From contig ML991773.1 of NCBI GenBank assembly GCA_010094025.1, positions 124,001 to 188,000 on the forward strand: 64,000 bases of DNA. Direction: 5' to 3'. This DNA is from Viridothelium virens. Its lineage: Eukaryota; Ascomycota; Dothideomycetes; Trypetheliales; Trypetheliaceae. Position numbers and translations under genes: made by a program. Every line of letters begins with the position of its first letter. Within the stretch, counting starts at the first letter, position 1. Positions 23,240 to 35,166 of this stretch are shown here, one piece after another. The notes under the pieces were generated by a model that was given only the letters and a program-made list of their open reading frames with translations, had not been told where the DNA came from and did not search any database.

Positions 23240-24856
23240 TGTTCTGGTCAGAGTTGGAGTGGAAGTGAACGCGACGGGTCGTGATATTTTATGGTGGGGC
23301 ATCTTTTTCCCAGTCCAGCCGCAGGTCCCCTCCCGTCATTGTTCCCTCTCCGCCTCGTCACCCTTACCTTGTTCAACCATTAGGTACACGGTTCATTCTG
23401 CTATTGAGAAGTATTTTTACTGGGTCTAGGCGATCGAGTGGAAGGGAGATTGAACATCTGAGGCCTCAAAATGACGCGTACACATGAGGACTTTATGATA
23501 GCAAAGTCAAGTCCTGTTCTTGGCTCAAGGACCATTAGTCTTATCCTTGTACTTCCGATAACGCATGGGACAGAAAATGCTAGGCTACAGAGGAAATTAC
23601 AATTCAAGTAATTAGCAAAGCCGTTTCGTGCATCAAGTAAGTGCAAGATGTGAGATGGAAACCAAGCGGACAATCCATGGGTTAGTACCATATCCAAGAA
23701 AAAGACATCTAAAGAACGGTTGATCGTTTTGCAGTCTCAATTCAGTATTGGTGTGGCAAGCCCCAAAAGCAAGGAGCACTCAATTTTCTTTCTAGACTTT
23801 GGTCGAGGTCAATTACCGAGATCATCCTCTCTGGAGGCGCTAAAGTTGCTGTGCACCCAGTCGCTCCGTGGTTATGTACCGTGAGTGGAAAAAAACAAGA
23901 TCACTGAGAACCCCTGGCGGTAGCAATGCCTCGGTCTTCGGCGCGCTAGGAAATGTCCGATTTTGACACCTCATTTAGCTACCCACCCCATCCACAACTA
24001 CCTCTCTGTAGCTCTATCTGGACATTATCTACACAACTACTGATATTTTCTTGCTCTCCTAAAGGCAGAGAAAGGTTGTTTACTGCATTAAAGCACCAAG
24101 ATTACGTGAGATGAGAGGCGAGAGTGCGCATGCGGAGGCGTCAAAATCGGACATTTCCTAGCACGCCAAAGAGCCTCGATAGTCAGAGGGCCATTTTGAT
24201 AGTGTAGTCATTGGAAAAATAATGTCGATAGCGAGTCGTCTTTGTGCTTCTGTAGATATAGCCCAATCACTGGGAACGCTTCGCAATAGGCCATCAAAGG
24301 TAACAATTGAGACATTGCAGGTCCTGACTCTGCTCAACATTCCGGGTAGCTAGCTATCTGAGGTACGAATTGATGCAGGCGTTCGTGGCGCTTAAGGAGG
24401 ATATTTTCTCGTCTGCGCCTTGGACTACCACACGATACATGAGCATGATTTTTTCTAGCTCAAGTGTCACTAATCTGGATCCCGGTTTGTGAGATGGTCA
24501 GATGAGTAGTATCTGATGCTTTGTTTCTGAAATTGCTAGATGTATTCTATATATACAACATCGTCACAAGCCCAGTTGTTCTTCTTCCAAAAAGTATACA
24601 AACACCCTCTAAATATTGCTCCCGAGCAAGAGCAGGAAAACGAGCGTGCAGAAAGAGACAGAAAGCAGAATTCATGGGGTATCGACGTGACCCTATGATC
24701 CTTGTGATTATGATTGACATTGTCCATGCCTACTTCAGATGCCGCTGGTACATTATGCGAGCAACCGACAAGCCGGACGCGAGATCCTCCAGTCCAACAT
24801 GCTTCCAATTGCGGACCCAAAGACTCCAGAACGACGGACTCAAGGCCTCCTCAGCT
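23240..24856. other. intergenic region carrying a MITE-like element
   Basis: Lies upstream of the GTPase and beyond the 3' end of the GH72 gene. Apart from the inverted-repeat element at 23934-24172 no gene or repeat is supported. Confidence 0.45.
23934..24172. mobile_element. MITE-like element with about 38-bp terminal inverted repeats
   Basis: The left end (about 23935-23972) and the reverse complement of the right end (about 24135-24172) match over roughly 38 bases with about four differences, including 23 consecutive identical bases (core TAGGAAATGTCCGATTTTGA). The element is about 239 bases and has no coding capacity. The hexamer GCCTCG stands immediately outside both ends (23928-23933 and 24173-24178), consistent with a target-site duplication. 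This is the structure of a non-autonomous DNA transposon. The superfamily is not determined; a 6-base duplication is unusual for Tc1/mariner and the true TSD could be shorter. Confidence 0.75.
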
Positions 24857-26344
24857 CTACAAGAGGGCAGCGCCGGCCAGAGTCGAGAAGAAGACGACAG
24901 CGACGGGAAGCAAGGAAGCGAGGCTCATTGATGGCACCATCACGCTTGAAGCAGCCGATCCACTGTTTGAGGCGCCTTTGTTTGCGGATGTCGCAGTCAC
25001 GGCACCAGATCCAGCAGTGGCAGTACCAGAGCTTCCCGTACCGGCATCCTGAGAGCCGGAACCACCGAGACCCTGACCTTTACCAGCACCCTGGGTCATG
25101 AACTTCTCAGCTGGCACAGGAATGGCCGGGAGGGCATCGTTCGAGACGTCCCAGGTAGAGCTCTGGGCAGGGCAAGACGAGGCGGCGCCATTGGATGTGG
25201 CACCACCGTCGCCGCTGGGGTTCGGGGTCTTCTTGTAAGCAGCCTGGAGGGCAGAGAAGTCCTTGTCCTCGGAGACGCTGTTACCATTGAGGGTGACAAG
25301 ACCGTAGCCGTTGCCCTCTTGAGAGTACTCGTAGACGAGACCGCCACTGTAGACGTTGGTCATCTGAGTACTGTAGAGGGAAGCGACCTCTTGGAATTGG
25401 CGGCCGTTGGTAATGCAGCCGTATTCAGAGAGGCTAGACAAAGTATGTTAGTTGAGATTTGGACAGACGGAACGAGGGATGGAGCTTACAAGAGAGGAAT
25501 GCTGTAGTTGGAGTATTGCTGCACCTTCGCAGACCACCCAGACTGTTGGAAAGACGAAGGGTCGCACCATGAGTAGTCGTTGAAAGCAAAGAAATCGCTG
25601 CGTTGGTCGTCGGTACCGCAGTTCATGTAGGTAGCCATCTCATAACGGTTTGAGTCAACATCGGCAGCAGAGTAGCCAACAGGGATAGAACGGTAGCCCT
25701 GGCTTCCAATGTACTGTTTCATGTCACGAGTGACGGCTTTGACATAGGGAGCAGCCGTGGTAGTATTGTCAGAGTTGATAACTTCGTTACCAGAGAAGAA
25801 AAGCAGAGTGTTGCTATATTTGGCAAAGGCGTCAATGGTAGCAAAGATATTTTGAAGATAAACATCGTTGTAGGATTCTTTCGGCTCAGCCCGGTTGAGA
25901 GAGTACTTGGGCGTGTTGACGTCCAAAGCAAGGTAAATGCCGGCTTTTGCGAGAGCGTTCATGCACGCATCGTGATTGGCAGTGTTGTCAACAGTGTACA
26001 CACGAACAGTGTTAATTCCGAGCTTCTGGAACTCAGAAATGTCACGGTTGCAGCCATTCTCGTCAGCGATGGGGTCGGAGACTTGAGAGGAGCCACCTGA
26101 TGCATAGTCAGTATTTGTTACTAGAAAATTGTGGATTGTTGAAAGTCGTGGACCTACCTGGTTGATAATCGACACCACGAATGTAAAACCGATCCTGGCC
26201 AGCGTAGAAGGCGTTGCCCTTGACAGTAACGGTTGGCACCGACGCGCTGCCGGTGGATGATGCTCGGGGAACAAGCTGCTGAGTTGGGCCAGCGAGCACA
26301 GCTGTGGCCGTCGAAGCAGCGAGGATAGTCGTCGAAGTCTTCAT
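24857..26344 (-). CDS. GPI-anchored 1,3-beta-glucanosyltransferase (GH72, Gel/Gas family)
   Basis: Exons 26344-26158, 26096-25490 and 25433-24857 (introns 61 and 56 bases) encode about 456 aa. The protein has a signal peptide (MKTSTTILAASTATAVLAGP), the Gas/Gel opening KGNAFYAGQDRFYIRGVDYQPGG and the catalytic Glu pair: FFSGNEVINS (about E167) and FLSEYGC (about E268, the motif completed by the second splice). NDYSWCDPSSF and NGYGLV are also family landmarks. The C-terminus is Ser/Gly/Ala-rich and ends in a hydrophobic tail preceded by small residues, a GPI-anchor signal. No cysteine-rich CBM43 module follows, so it belongs to the shorter Gel type. It elongates and branches beta-1,3-glucan in the cell wall at the plasma membrane surface. 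Confidence 0.94.
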
Positions 26345-27079
26345 GGTGGATAGTCGCGCGGTATTAGAAGCAATAATCTAGTCCCTGGTTCTACAAGCAA
26401 ACGGATGGGGCAGTGGTTGAGCGAAGGCGGAGATAGATAAATACAAAAAAGGGTTTGTTTTGGAGTCTCAAGAGAGTGAGAGACTGCCAGAGAAAGAGGC
26501 AATTAGATAGACGTAGGAGGAGAGAGGGAGAAGCGACCGAATGTTGCAGTAACGATGGACGTGATGTTTTGAGAGAGTGGGAAAGGGAAGGAATGCTTTG
26601 GAGGTCATGTTTGAGAGAAAGGGGAAGCTGCAGGGGTGGCAGGGATGACAAGGGATGGAGCTCGCCTCCGGTTCGCTTGGCTTCGAGCCAACGGACGGGC
26701 TCCCGGCAGGATCTCGACCATGTGGTCCAATCGAGCATTGAATGGCCCTGGATGGATCACCTAATTATTAACGAGCGCCGGAAATCCTGGTGGCTTAATT
26801 TCAACATTTCACCATTTGCCAACGACCAAATCTTGCCGAAACACTGGAGCCGCACCCCTCTGCACCCAACTCCATCCAGAAATCTCTCGCTCGCAGGTGG
26901 TGCAGTGATGCACACAGCCACGCTGAATGACGTATAGACGTTTCGGTCCGTATCCCTGTCAGGAGACTTCATTTGTCATTATGCTTGTTTATGCATTGTA
27001 GCATTAGGCGCTCTCACAATCATTGACACCATCGAACTCTGACCCACTGCACCCACAAGCAAGCGGGAAACTCTCTGTA
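26345..27079. other. divergent promoter region
   Basis: Shared upstream DNA of the GH72 gene (minus) and the Naa38-like gene (plus). Long purine-rich stretches (GAGAGAG, GGAAAGGG types) lie at 26460-26640 on the plus strand, i.e. a CT-rich leader on the GH72 strand. Confidence 0.45.
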
Positions 27080-27439
27080 ATGGGAAACGAAAGTGAGGTG
27101 GAATTTCTCACCTCATTGCTTAACAAGACATTGCGCATCGAGATATCCGACGGTAGATTCTTCATCGGCCAATTCAAATGCACTGATAAGGCACGCGTCT
27201 CAGCCTCGTATCGCTTGCAAATGCTTTCAGGATGATAACGGTGGCGATAGGACACAAACATAATATTGGCAACTACCCAAGAGTACCGCAAGCCATCTCA
27301 AGCTGCAGTCCAGCAAGCAGCTTCGGCAGCCGAACAGGGAGGAAGTGATTCCCTGAAACTGGCAATGCCACCGCGATTTGTCGGTCTGGTCGTGGTTCCT
27401 GGACAGCACATTACCAAAATCGAGGTCGAGGGGACGTGA
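27080..27439 (+). CDS. LSM-domain protein, NatC auxiliary subunit Naa38-like
   Basis: Exons 27080-27190 and 27251-27439 encode about 99 aa. The first exon gives EVEFLTSLLNKTLRIEISDGRFFIGQFKCTDK split over the Sm1 motif, the second gives NIILATTQEYR, an Ala/Gln linker, and PRFVGLVVVPGQHITKIEVE (Sm2-like). This order is typical of LSMD1/Naa38, a small subunit of the NatC N-terminal acetyltransferase, rather than of spliceosomal LSM proteins. The intron appears to start with GC (AAG|GCACGC) and end at GATAG, which restores the conserved CTDKDTN reading. An intron beginning with GT could not be found that keeps the frame. An upstream non-ATG extension of the frame exists; the ATG at 27080 is preferred. 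Confidence 0.8.
27191..27250 (+). other. probable GC-AG intron
   Basis: A 60-base intron with donor AAG|GCACGC, a TGATAAC branch-like motif and acceptor CGATAG. Both exon edges are fixed by conserved LSM residues. All other introns modelled here start with GT. Confidence 0.65.
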
Positions 27440-29843
27440 GCTATTTCTCATGAGATCGTGATGAAGTGAAACGCCTACTGGGGAATCCTTGGCCTTCATC
27501 ACGAGAATGACGTCTTTCTGGAACTTGTCACAGATTCCTTGCAGCATTGTCCCTGATAATGACTTTGGCCTGAAACACTTTGAATCTTGGAATGAAGGTA
27601 GTGTTGGTTGAGATCGCAGCGCTTTTGGAGTGCATCAACGGTTCCGACAATCAATAGCTTTGCAGAGGATAGATTGGCCTTCGGAGAAAGATGAATGGTT
27701 TGAGTTCTCACGTTCTGGGCCAGGTTGATGGCTTGACCCTTGGATTTCTGGGAGATGCTCGCAAGGCTTACGTCCCTTCTACTACTCCGTAATGCCGCGG
27801 AAGATACTGTGCTTTGACTCGTTGATCGAAACGCTAAAAACCTCGTGGACATGCTGTCTTCTCATGACAACGGATCTCCAACGAGCATTGTGGAAATTAA
27901 AATTCAACGATGATATAATATGCTTGCATCAAGACGCACCGAGAGATAAGATATCCCTCATTTCTGATGGAGATCGGTTACACAAATCCGATAGGAATTC
28001 TAAGCAGCGAATGCACGTAAAGTAAACACTGGCGCGCGGAGAAAGACCGGTTACGTCTTGTATTCTATAGGCAGGCGGGTTGACTTTTACTGCTCCACCA
28101 CGAACGATGTACAATCAGTGAGTGTCCAATAAGAGTACAGCATTGTGTTTTTCTTTGCAACGGTCAACGCTATCTCCTTCGCAAAGATAATCAGGAAAGG
28201 AACTGGAGATTTCTGTGAATGTGATTTAACGCTTCAGCCTCCTTCGTTAAAGGATCGATGCTTGCTCTGCCCACAACCGCACAAACGTCAAGAATTCTGG
28301 CCTGCCCTTTCCTGTGACCTTTTCTTCCCATCTCTTCATGATCTAAATGGCATCCAACCCGAACTCTCAGATTTCAATTAGCACTGAGCCGTGACACCCC
28401 AAAACTCATCAATGACCGTCGAATCCGTGCCCACTCCACCTTTATCCCCGGTACACTCTACCTGTCCCTGAGCCGCCAAACCCGCAGTATTGTTCACCTC
28501 GATATTCAAGACGACAAAGAAACACTTCCTCGAACTGGTTTCTGAAAGAATTGCTAAGAGCACGCCTTCCCGGAAAAATGCGGTCAGCGGCACAGTCTGA
28601 TGGCCTGCGGCTCCAGAGTTGATGAGACTGAATTTTAGGTTGGCTGCGCTTAAGCCGAAGTTTAAAAGCCATGATTAACCTTGCTTTCTTAGAGGTCTAG
28701 ATGGAATACCTTAAGCGATCCGTCCTCGGTATGCTGGAGCCCCATCTGTCCACACTTGCTCGGGAGCTTCTCGTGGTTGTGAGATTGACAGAGAGCATGG
28801 AAAATGCCAGTAGCCCTATCCCTTGCCTTGCCACCTTGTCTTGAAACCCCCGGGGACAGTAAGCATATCACTTAGGTTTTTGATGATATCGTATGGATGC
28901 ATGATACATGAGTATATCGAAGGCTGATTCCGCATAGATTGGGATACTATGCGTAACCTACGGCATGGACGACGACAATAAGAAATTGGAATCCGAGAAC
29001 GCAGCACAAAGCTTCTACAATGAGAGGTCGAATTATGGGGCAAGGTAAGACAACCTAATCTGAGACATTACTAAGAGATAACACAGCAGCGGTAAGCCTC
29101 GTAATTGTCTCACGAATTTCAGCCTCGTGTTGCATAGATCAAATTTCAAGGCCTATGCTCTTCTGTTCAGGAGCGAGGTAAGAGACTTTAGCGGTGTTCA
29201 ACATTCACATATCCAAATATCACGATCAGAAAACAGTGTTTGACTTTTAGGCTGCACACATTGTGACAGCCAATTCATTCGATAACGCGGTAAGCTACGT
29301 AGTTTTACACTACCCAAGTACCCAACAGGGGCGGTAGAAATGTACGTGAGGCGAGTTAAAAAAGCAGCTGGTTGCCTGGCTCGGGATCTATAGGAGACCC
29401 GTAAATGTGTAGGTGGTAGAAAAAGGAACCCATTCGAGAAAAGATTCTCTGTATGCGAAAGATCTCGCCATGCAATAAAAAGAAATCAGAGCGCTAGATG
29501 CTGCGGAGTGTCCCCCAACCCCGACTTGCAGACGAAGCCCGTAAACCCCTTGGACCTGCCCACCCGATCCTCCCATCAAAGCCGTCATTAGAAAGATTGA
29601 TCGTACCTCTTATAAGGTTCACGTCATGAGAAGAAGCGAAACACCACCGTGCCCTAGATCCATCAGATCATCCTGCAAATCGAATCGTAAAACGAGTAAG
29701 CCTGCGAAGGCGACATGAAAATAATAAAATATTCCGTGGGTTCAGGGATAATGTCGTGTGTAAAGACGCGTGCGGTGCTGACATGGCAAAGACCACGTCA
29801 GAAATTCGGGATTGGAAGTCGTACTAAAGGAAGGGCGGCGCGA
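27440..29843. other. long region without a firm gene
   Basis: Between the Naa38-like gene and the end of the Ser/Pro-rich gene. Small frames at 27499-27852 and 28378-28871 (minus) are open but were not joined into a convincing gene. Around 29080-29300 (plus) there are several GTAAG donors and AG acceptors close together, but no recognisable product. Confidence 0.4.
28378..28643 (-). pseudogene. possible terminal exon or gene remnant, unidentified
   Basis: Behind a good acceptor (GCGCAG at 28644-28649) an open stretch reads NLKFSLINSGAAGHQTVPLT, then FFREGVLLAILSE and a soluble C-terminus ending EFWGVTAQC. Composition looks protein-like, but the preceding open segment (28871-28723) ends in a different phase at its GTATTC donor, so the two do not join. 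It may be a decayed gene, or a gene with an exon I missed. No family recognised. Confidence 0.25.
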
Positions 29844-32678
29844 TCAAGAGTGGGTAGAGTTTCTGGACTTCCAAAAGTGCATCATCCTGCTGAGACGATT
29901 CTCTTTCTTCTTCTTTTGCTTTGCTTCCTGTGAAGAGATAGTATCATCGCCCTCTGTCTGAGGTCGCTGTTCGATAGAAAGTTTGCTCCTTTCCCCAAAA
30001 GACCCGCCAACGAGCCTGGAAAGGCTGGCAATGCTAGATCTCTTACGCCGTCGCGCAGCTGCCGAATCCTCTGAAGGCGTGAAGCTTGATCGAGACCGGT
30101 CGCCTAGGGTTCGACAGCTGATGCCTGCAGCATGCTGTGGCTGCACAGCACTCGTCATTGTGGATCTGCTGCTAGTTAATGACGGTACGTCCTCAATAGA
30201 TTGTCGGATTGGAGGGGGTTCGGCAAAGGCAAATGAACTGCTTCTGTAGCTGCCAGTCACCGATGAGGTTGCGGTGCCTAGGCGAGGAGTCTCGAATGAG
30301 CTCCGACTTGGAGTCAACCCGGGAGAAGAAAGAGAGGATTCCGTGAATGAAGCTGGAGTTCTGAGTGTCGGTTGAGATAATTGCAGAGGAGGCACTACCA
30401 TTCGAGATTGGGGTTCTTTTGGTAGAGTTGTGTTTAACAAGGAGGTGACAGTTGAGTCAGAAGATCTTGGCTGCGAAGAATCCCTGGGCTCCTCATGATC
30501 CTCGACAACTTCAACAGGACTTACTTCCTCCAGTATTGTCTCCGAAATGAGCGAGGATGATCGTTGGTGACGGTGAAGGTTCTCAGAAGAGAGCAGAGTT
30601 TGTGTTGGTGTCGAGTGGCCTGTCGACGGCTCGCGAGACGCACTGCTTGGTCGCAGGCCGAGGCCATCAACGCCCCAGTCCATGACCGTCCCTCCGTATG
30701 GCTGATCTGCATCCACAACTTGTATCCCAATTCCCGCGAGTTCTTCCTCCGACTGACTTGGTCCGGGCTCAATCGCTGGAGATGGTGCTCCACTGGAAAA
30801 GGCTTGTACATCTTCGTCGTCGTCCTCCTCTTCCTCTTCGAAGACATCGGCCATACCAGAGTTACTACCTCTGTCACTGTAATCTTGTTCAAACGGCGCC
30901 AATTCTGGAGCACTTTCTGCACGTCTGTGGTAATGCATTCCCGGGCCTACAAAGTCGCGTGTCAAACGGCTACTGTGCAGTCTCCGTCGAGCTGGACCAG
31001 CGTTACGCGTAGGTGACGCCTGGGAACCAAAGGGACCGAGAGCGGCATCGAGATCTATGACAGGGCTGATAGCCTCGGAGCCTTCCGGTGATGGACTCTT
31101 TCTCGGCTTCCAGGATGCAAGGTCAAAACGCTGGTGTTCCGTGGGTTGTGGCTCGGGCTCTGATACGATTGTCACGGCCTGTTCGGGATTGAAATCACCT
31201 TCGAACGAGACGCTACCGAGATCTTTAGGCTCTGAGACTGTGGGAGAGGGCGGCACGTTCTCATGGGAGGGTGTTGGAGGTCTACGGCTCAAAGGAGCAT
31301 ATTTGTCGCCACGTGCTTTCGACTTCTTCGGCACAATGGAGTTAGCCCACGATTTGACTTTCCGAGGCTTGCCAGTGTGTTTCTTCTGGGGCGAGGTGCG
31401 TCGAGCTTCCGTTATAGAACGCCAATCTTCCGCTGAAATATTCTCGGAGTCACCGAATTTAGACCAATCAGATCTCGAAGGACGAGGGTTTCTGTACGTT
31501 GGACTTTCAGGTGCTTTTGGCAAGTCAGGCCCGCTTCGGTGGAGGTCAATACCAAAGAGACCCTTTTTCTTTGGCTGAGGCTGTTTCTCTTGACGAACGC
31601 CCGAAATCGACGGAAACATCGGGTTGTTGGTAGACGAAAAAGATGCTGGGCGTCTAATGGGACTTTGAGGTGCAAATACATCTACATCAGTAGCACTCGT
31701 CATGTTCCCAGCAGACTTTGGCCGAGACTGCTCGTGCTCAAAAGTGGTCGATAGTGAAGTGCGTCCTCTTCGTGCCGATTGTGGACTGGCTGTGCTAGAG
31801 CTTATGACGGATGAAATACTTCCGGAGACCGAATGACCTCTCACCGTGGATATTGAGCTCTCTGTTTCGGAGGAAATTGTGGACAACGGTCTCGGTATGA
31901 ATTCAACGGTATCTGAAAATCCGACCCGAGCACGAGAAGTTGGCCTTGGAGGCGGTGATTCCTCTTTCTCGATTTTGAGTTTCTCCTCGGCAGACTTGGA
32001 AGAAAAAGCAGGCTGTGAAGCACGACGCTCTACAACTTTTGGTGGCATCTCTGTAAGAGAAGGAGTAGTGGGTGCGCTTGATTGTTGTAGAGATGGAGTT
32101 GAAGCTGCAGGCTGCATAATATTAGAAAGATCATGTGAGGATAGTGCTGCTGAACGACGGTGAGCGTGCCGAGCTCGACCCGTAGGGCCGGACTTATTGG
32201 GAGATCCGGGAGGGAACAGGCCCCCGCTGTCTTTCACTGGGCTTGAGCTGATGACGGTCTGCCCTCCAGTTTTTCCATCTCCGCCAATAAACTCACTTCC
32301 CCGCCGCCTGTGACCTCCATTCCTCGAAGGTGTCGCAGGGCTGCTGAGAGTAGGTGAAGCCGGTGGAGTTGCAGAAGTTTTCCTAGACTGTGTGGCTGCG
32401 GCTGGGTTGAAAGAAAATTCGGGCAACGCACTAATAGACTGGCGCTGAAATGCATTGGAGGCGTGCCGTCCTTCGGGACTCAGTTGCATGGAGGCGGGTC
32501 TCTTGTTGCTCGTCTCGGTCCCCGTTTTTGGTAGAAGTGTCGGTTCAGATGGAGGTGGGAAGACGAAGGGAGGATTAGGAAGAGGCTCAACTTGTAACGT
32601 CGGACTTGGAGCGGATGTGGAGCTGATGGCTTCCATGACGATACTAGCATCTTGGGGAATGACTGCAGCGTCTGCCAT
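29844..32678 (-). CDS. large Ser/Pro-rich low-complexity protein
   Basis: An intronless frame of about 944 aa from MADAAVIPQDASIVMEAIS; 27 codons of open frame precede this ATG. The protein is rich in Ser, Pro, Thr and Arg with many SP/TP sites, RRxS-like phosphorylation sites, an acidic run EEEEEDDDEDV, and a basic C-terminal end (KKKKENRLSRMMHFWKSR). It resembles proteins named 'cell wall proline-rich protein' in filamentous ascomycetes. There is no signal peptide or membrane anchor, so the name may be misleading. Repeated short basic-serine motifs suggest a phosphorylated, largely disordered cytosolic scaffold or regulator. Conserved islands such as KKKGLFGIDLHRSGPDLPKA and SWANSIVPKKSKARGDKYAP could be binding motifs. 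Function unknown. Confidence 0.8.
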   Translation of the reverse strand: MADAAVIPQDASIVMEAISSTSAPSPTLQVEPLPNPPFVFPPPSEPTLLPKTGTETSNKRPASMQLSPEGRHASNAFQRQSISALPEFSFNPAAATQSRKTSATPPASPTLSSPATPSRNGGHRRRGSEFIGGDGKTGGQTVISSSPVKDSGGLFPPGSPNKSGPTGRARHAHRRSAALSSHDLSNIMQPAASTPSLQQSSAPTTPSLTEMPPKVVERRASQPAFSSKSAEEKLKIEKEESPPPRPTSRARVGFSDTVEFIPRPLSTISSETESSISTVRGHSVSGSISSVISSSTASPQSARRGRTSLSTTFEHEQSRPKSAGNMTSATDVDVFAPQSPIRRPASFSSTNNPMFPSISGVRQEKQPQPKKKGLFGIDLHRSGPDLPKAPESPTYRNPRPSRSDWSKFGDSENISAEDWRSITEARRTSPQKKHTGKPRKVKSWANSIVPKKSKARGDKYAPLSRRPPTPSHENVPPSPTVSEPKDLGSVSFEGDFNPEQAVTIVSEPEPQPTEHQRFDLASWKPRKSPSPEGSEAISPVIDLDAALGPFGSQASPTRNAGPARRRLHSSRLTRDFVGPGMHYHRRAESAPELAPFEQDYSDRGSNSGMADVFEEEEEDDDEDVQAFSSGAPSPAIEPGPSQSEEELAGIGIQVVDADQPYGGTVMDWGVDGLGLRPSSASREPSTGHSTPTQTLLSSENLHRHQRSSSLISETILEEVSPVEVVEDHEEPRDSSQPRSSDSTVTSLLNTTLPKEPQSRMVVPPLQLSQPTLRTPASFTESSLSSPGLTPSRSSFETPRLGTATSSVTGSYRSSSFAFAEPPPIRQSIEDVPSLTSSRSTMTSAVQPQHAAGISCRTLGDRSRSSFTPSEDSAAARRRKRSSIASLSRLVGGSFGERSKLSIEQRPQTEGDDTISSQEAKQKKKKENRLSRMMHFWKSRNSTHS

Positions 32679-35166
32679 GGTGATTTTCTGATAGGCTCTG
32701 CAGCTGTCAAAACGCGGGTGACCGAGATGAAGTAGGACACGAGACTCCTCGGGGTCCACGCGAGAGACGCGAAGGTGTGAGATTCAGCATCCGTCGGTAC
32801 ACGGCCGTGTTGGCGAGGGTAGATGCAGACGTCGTTAAATTAGTCGTACAAAGGCGAGCGAAAGAAAGCGAGGGACGAGGATTAATATGTAACGAACTAC
32901 ACGCGATTAGAGATGTGCTGTGCTTCACACGCCGGCCGGGCAGGGCCGAGCAACCTCGTGAAGTGGCGCGTTTGTCGAGCACAGTGAAGCGTCGTACCTG
33001 TTGCAGGCAGCGGGTGCAAGATCTCGCAGAGTCTTGACCGAATGAAGAGAGGGGCAGAGAGCAGAACGAACGACTCAGGCGAAAGGAGTGGACGGGTTCA
33101 GAGCAGCGGCGAGGAGCAGAGGTCCCAGCCGGCAACAATGAGCCCTTGGTGGTTTGAAGAGGAGCTTAGATGACGAGAGGGGAAGAGGCGAGGAGAGGGC
33201 GTCGGGTGGTTGTGGTGTTTCTCGCACTCGCAGCAGACGGACGGGTAGCGAAGGATTAGCTGAGCCCGTGCGCGCCGCCTAGATAGCAACCACCGCAACA
33301 GTGAACACCCTTGCCCTTAGTTAACTAGTGCCAGTGGTGCCAGTGGTGCCAATGGTGCTGCCCTGGCCCTTGGCCGTCGCCGTCTCCTGCACACTGCACT
33401 CTGCACACTGTACACAAGGCCCAGCCATGGGACTGCCCATTTTACCCCTGAGCCAATGCCGCCGCGTGCCCTGAAGATTGCTCCTCTTGGTGCTCTTCTG
33501 GGTGTCTGGGTGCTCTGCTCCTCTGTCGCTTCTGTCCGAGCCTGCCCTGTTTCATGTCCACGAGCATAGCCTAATTATTGTACTGACGCTGCGGAGAGAT
33601 TGCGGCCGAGATAACCATTGTCTTGCTTGCAATTCATTTGCTCCAATCATCGCGCAAAGCCCTCAGCCAGCCCTCCCATCTCGTCGTCAGCACCCATGAC
33701 GGTTGTCCGGGTACCTCGCCCCGAAAAAAGCAACCCAGGACATCCCGTTTCTTGGAACCCAGCTTGCCCCGGCCCACTTCAGCGCGCGAAATGGAGCCTA
33801 TTCAAGCCCTTCTGGGTGCTCTGGATGTGGGTTGACGCTGGATCCACTCTCTGGCTGAGTTATCATCAGCACCATCAATCTGCCCTCAACACCCCATTTT
33901 CTGACCTCCAACTCGGTGGTAACCGCAACTGGTTGCATCCCCGCAAGCCTTCACCTCCTTCAATTGATTGCCAAATGATCTTCGGCCTGACCGGCATGTC
34001 TAGTCGTGCACATCTTCCAGAGCGGGTGCCGCATCCTGGCCAAATCCCCTGCGGCCGCGGTAGCCGTGCCAAGGGCTAATTATGCAGGGTCAGGGACGAA
34101 CTGCTCAGTAGATTCGCCCCGTCATTGTCTACCCATCGTATCTATGTACATCATGAATGTCATGTTATCATCCCCCTGCTGGAGACGGCATCCTCATCTC
34201 TTCATTAATTATTCCCCGCATTTGACAGGTGTCCACAGTGGGAAGAGCAACATCGACTCACCTGATCCGAAGTATTTCAACTGCATCCTTGCCGTGATCG
34301 ACCACCCAGGTGGGGTCTTACCCGCTGTTTGGGAACCTTATCCCATCCGTTTCATGAGTTTTCGAACATCGTTTCAGTCCTTACAGAAATTAAGATAATC
34401 TTAATCCTATCCCAAGATCTCGCAAAGCACGTGTCAGCGATATCCTCATCCTCCTGTCAACCGAGGAATGAGTAAAGATAGGTTGGGTAATGTAGCAACA
34501 CAGATTTATTCTACGCGCAACTAATGAGGTCGAGATCTCTTCGCAGCCCGTCTCAGCTCTGCCCCAGTACTCGGCTTCGGAAGCAGCCGATCTCTTTTCG
34601 CCTTTTTCAGTTTTCCTTTTTGTTAGATACGAAAAGGTTACTTCCGTGTACGACGTTGGGCATGGCTGAGTCTAGAAGTTAGCCCGGAAATATCCGGTGA
34701 GTATATGGACTTAATAAACACGTATTTGAGATACATTAGTACTTAGATTTAGCGATCGTAAATCCAGATCAGCATGCCGCCAAATCTCATGACTCTCATC
34801 AATACTCCTGGTGGATCTCGGAATATAATTAGCCTGCTCGATACTGGGTGACTGGTCTTCCAAATCAACCGAAAAGGAAGATCCTCTAGAGGATCGTCCC
34901 GAAATGAATTAACTCTATCTTGTCTATCCAGGTCTCTGAACGCTGGAAATCTCGCATGACTTGCAGATGCAACATCATGAACCTAAAACAAACGACGCCA
35001 ATGGGACAGAGTGGGACCAGCCCTTCAAGCGAAGGAAAGCAATTGGTCAGCCCCACATCTCTCTGAATCCTCAACAACCCATGCCATGCATCACTCAACA
35101 ACGCCGTCCTCTCATCCGCCCTCGTAATTCATGAAACTCTATCTAAAGTGCTGTCTTCCTCGATCT
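32679..35166. other. upstream region of the Ser/Pro-rich gene
   Basis: About 2.5 kb with no supported gene. It includes a short tandem repeat at 33328-33355 and CA/CT-rich low-complexity DNA at 33380-33420. It probably contains a long promoter and leader. Confidence 0.45.
33328..33355. repeat. short 9-bp tandem repeat
   Basis: Three near-identical copies of GTGCCAGTG (the last reads GTGCCAATG), followed by a partial unit. Confidence 0.6.
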
